DNA of 6,403 nucleotides from Nitrososphaerota archaeon (GTDB lineage Archaea > Thermoproteota > Nitrososphaeria > Nitrososphaerales > Nitrosopumilaceae), in assembly GCA_028867235.1 (NCBI GenBank), contig JAGWGS010000081.1, forward strand, positions 1 through 6,403, written 5' to 3'. Shown here piece after piece: positions 5,781 to 6,403 of the stretch. The notes beneath the pieces are model-generated. The model did no database searches. It worked only from the letters and a program-made list of their open reading frames with translations, and was not told the DNA's origin. The number at the start of each line of letters is the position of its first letter. Position 1 is the stretch's first letter. The position numbers and the translations under genes were made by a program.

Positions 5781-6161
5781 AAGAAGGTATCAGCGTTTTC
5801 AATCCAATCGGTTAAATTCTTTCCAACCAGAATTAGTCATATGGACATCAAAGATGGAACTTTCAAGGCGATTCTAGTCACCACGGGAAGAAAGACAGGC
5901 AAAGAACATGCCGTTGAAATAAGAGCTGTATTCCATAATGGTAAATTTTATTTTTCCAGAAGAAATCCTGATAGTGATTGGCTCAAAAATGCACGTGCTA
6001 ATCTAAATGTAAAAATCAAATATCAAGAACAGGTGATTTTAGGTACAGCATTACTTGTAGAGGACCAACAATTATGCAAAAAAATATCACAAATGAAATA
6101 TTCAGATAAACGATCTGAAGAATCAAGAATAGTTCTAGAAGTTACCCCATGTGAATTATAG
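5778..6161 (+). CDS. Split-barrel (PNPOx-like / F420-dependent nitroreductase, DUF385-type) protein
   Basis: A 127-residue protein resembling deazaflavin-dependent (F420) oxidoreductases of the split beta-barrel fold. Visible marks are the strand and turn ILVTTGRKTGKEHAVEIRAV (32-51), matching the TTGRKSG signature of that family, then FYFSRRNPDSDWLKNARANL (57-76), with the usual W-x-x-N-x-x-A-N cofactor-side motif. FMN, F420 and substrate cannot be assigned. It is slightly short; the C-terminal part has acidic and basic stretches rather than the usual last strand. The start is uncertain: TTG at 5778 (stop in frame at 5763) keeps an N-terminal helix; ATG at 5841 gives 106 residues and has a weak TTAAATT 26 nt upstream. 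It is divergent from the PRC gene and overlaps the next gene tail to tail by 20 nt. Confidence 0.78.
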   Translation: MKKVSAFSIQSVKFFPTRISHMDIKDGTFKAILVTTGRKTGKEHAVEIRAVFHNGKFYFSRRNPDSDWLKNARANLNVKIKYQEQVILGTALLVEDQQLCKKISQMKYSDKRSEESRIVLEVTPCEL

Positions 6162-6387
6162 TGGTTTTACCACGTCTTTCGTATTCTTGTCCATCTCGCG
6201 TTTCCATTACAACAACTGTAAAAGATACAACATCACGAAGTTGACATTGTTGTGCATCCATTTTTAGATGTAGATCAAGCAGATCAAAATCACCATCCGG
6301 AATATTTGATTCATCAATTGCAACTGGGGCTGTGGAGCTTATCAAAAATCGCTTGTCTTTTTGATGCCATCCAAGCTTTGTTTTCAT
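6142..6387 (-). CDS. Hypothetical small protein, possibly the C-terminal part of a longer gene
   Basis: I do not recognise this protein. From the ATG at 6387 it has 81 residues, charged and beta-rich, with no signal peptide, membrane segment or Zn-binding motif; notable segments are PDGDFDLLDLHLKMDAQQCQ (30-49) and VSFTVVVMETRDGQEYERRG (54-73). The start is not settled: the frame stays open upstream to the window edge (residues VGKEG before the Met), so it may continue. A TAGGA tract lies 9 nt before the ATG and could be a Shine-Dalgarno site. Its stop lies inside the end of the convergent plus-strand gene (20-nt overlap). Acceptable codon use and a stop-free frame support it, but it could be spurious. 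Confidence 0.6.
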   Translation of the reverse strand: MKTKLGWHQKDKRFLISSTAPVAIDESNIPDGDFDLLDLHLKMDAQQCQLRDVVSFTVVVMETRDGQEYERRGKTTIIHMG

Positions 6388-6403
6388 TCCTTCTTTTCCT
6401 ACA

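Overview
The window looks like ordinary chromosome of an ammonia-oxidising archaeon of the Nitrososphaerota (Thaumarchaeota, Nitrosopumilus/Nitrosarchaeum-like). The DNA is AT-rich. Archaeal TATA-like boxes lie about 25-29 nt upstream of several start codons, as expected for leaderless mRNAs, and TTG starts are common. The gene content fits too: a C5-pathway haem gene, a double PRC-barrel protein, an F420/PNPOx-type split-barrel protein and a large NHL/HYR secreted protein. The lineage is inferred from these traits; no marker gene such as 16S rRNA is present.

Layout from left to right. Positions 1-299 (minus) hold the N-terminal 99 codons of hemL (glutamate-1-semialdehyde aminomutase), cut by the window edge, with its own TATA box. 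Positions 364-3384 (minus) hold the dominant gene, a 1006-residue predicted exported protein. It has a signal peptide, a six-bladed NHL beta-propeller, an Asn/Thr-rich linker, seven tandem HYR (Ig-like) modules and a C-terminal stack of ten in-register RTX-like nonapeptides. Positions 3460-4239 and 4236-5237 (minus) encode an ABC-2 permease and its DrrA-type ATPase, overlapping by ATGA. Positions 5306-5752 (minus) encode a double PRC-barrel protein followed by a T-rich terminator. Positions 5778-6161 (plus) encode a small deazaflavin/PNPOx-like protein, divergent from the PRC gene. Positions 6142-6387 (minus) encode an unrecognised small protein that overlaps the previous gene tail to tail and may continue off the window.

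Functional links. The ABC ATPase and permease form one exporter operon. The giant secreted protein follows in the same direction after a 75-nt gap that contains a perfect 7+1+7 inverted repeat, so it could be co-transcribed or separately controlled. The other genes look like unrelated neighbours. No mobile element, CRISPR array, tRNA or rRNA is visible, and no gene-free stretch exceeds 80 nt.

The most notable object is the NHL-HYR7-RTX protein. Its RTX stack has Asn instead of the calcium-binding Asp in most repeats. All four of its cysteines lie in or beside that stack. Its N-glycosylation sequons are confined to the linker, HYR modules 3-7 and the C-terminal region. Two neighbouring HYR modules share a 64-bp identical DNA tract, which indicates recent intragenic duplication or conversion.
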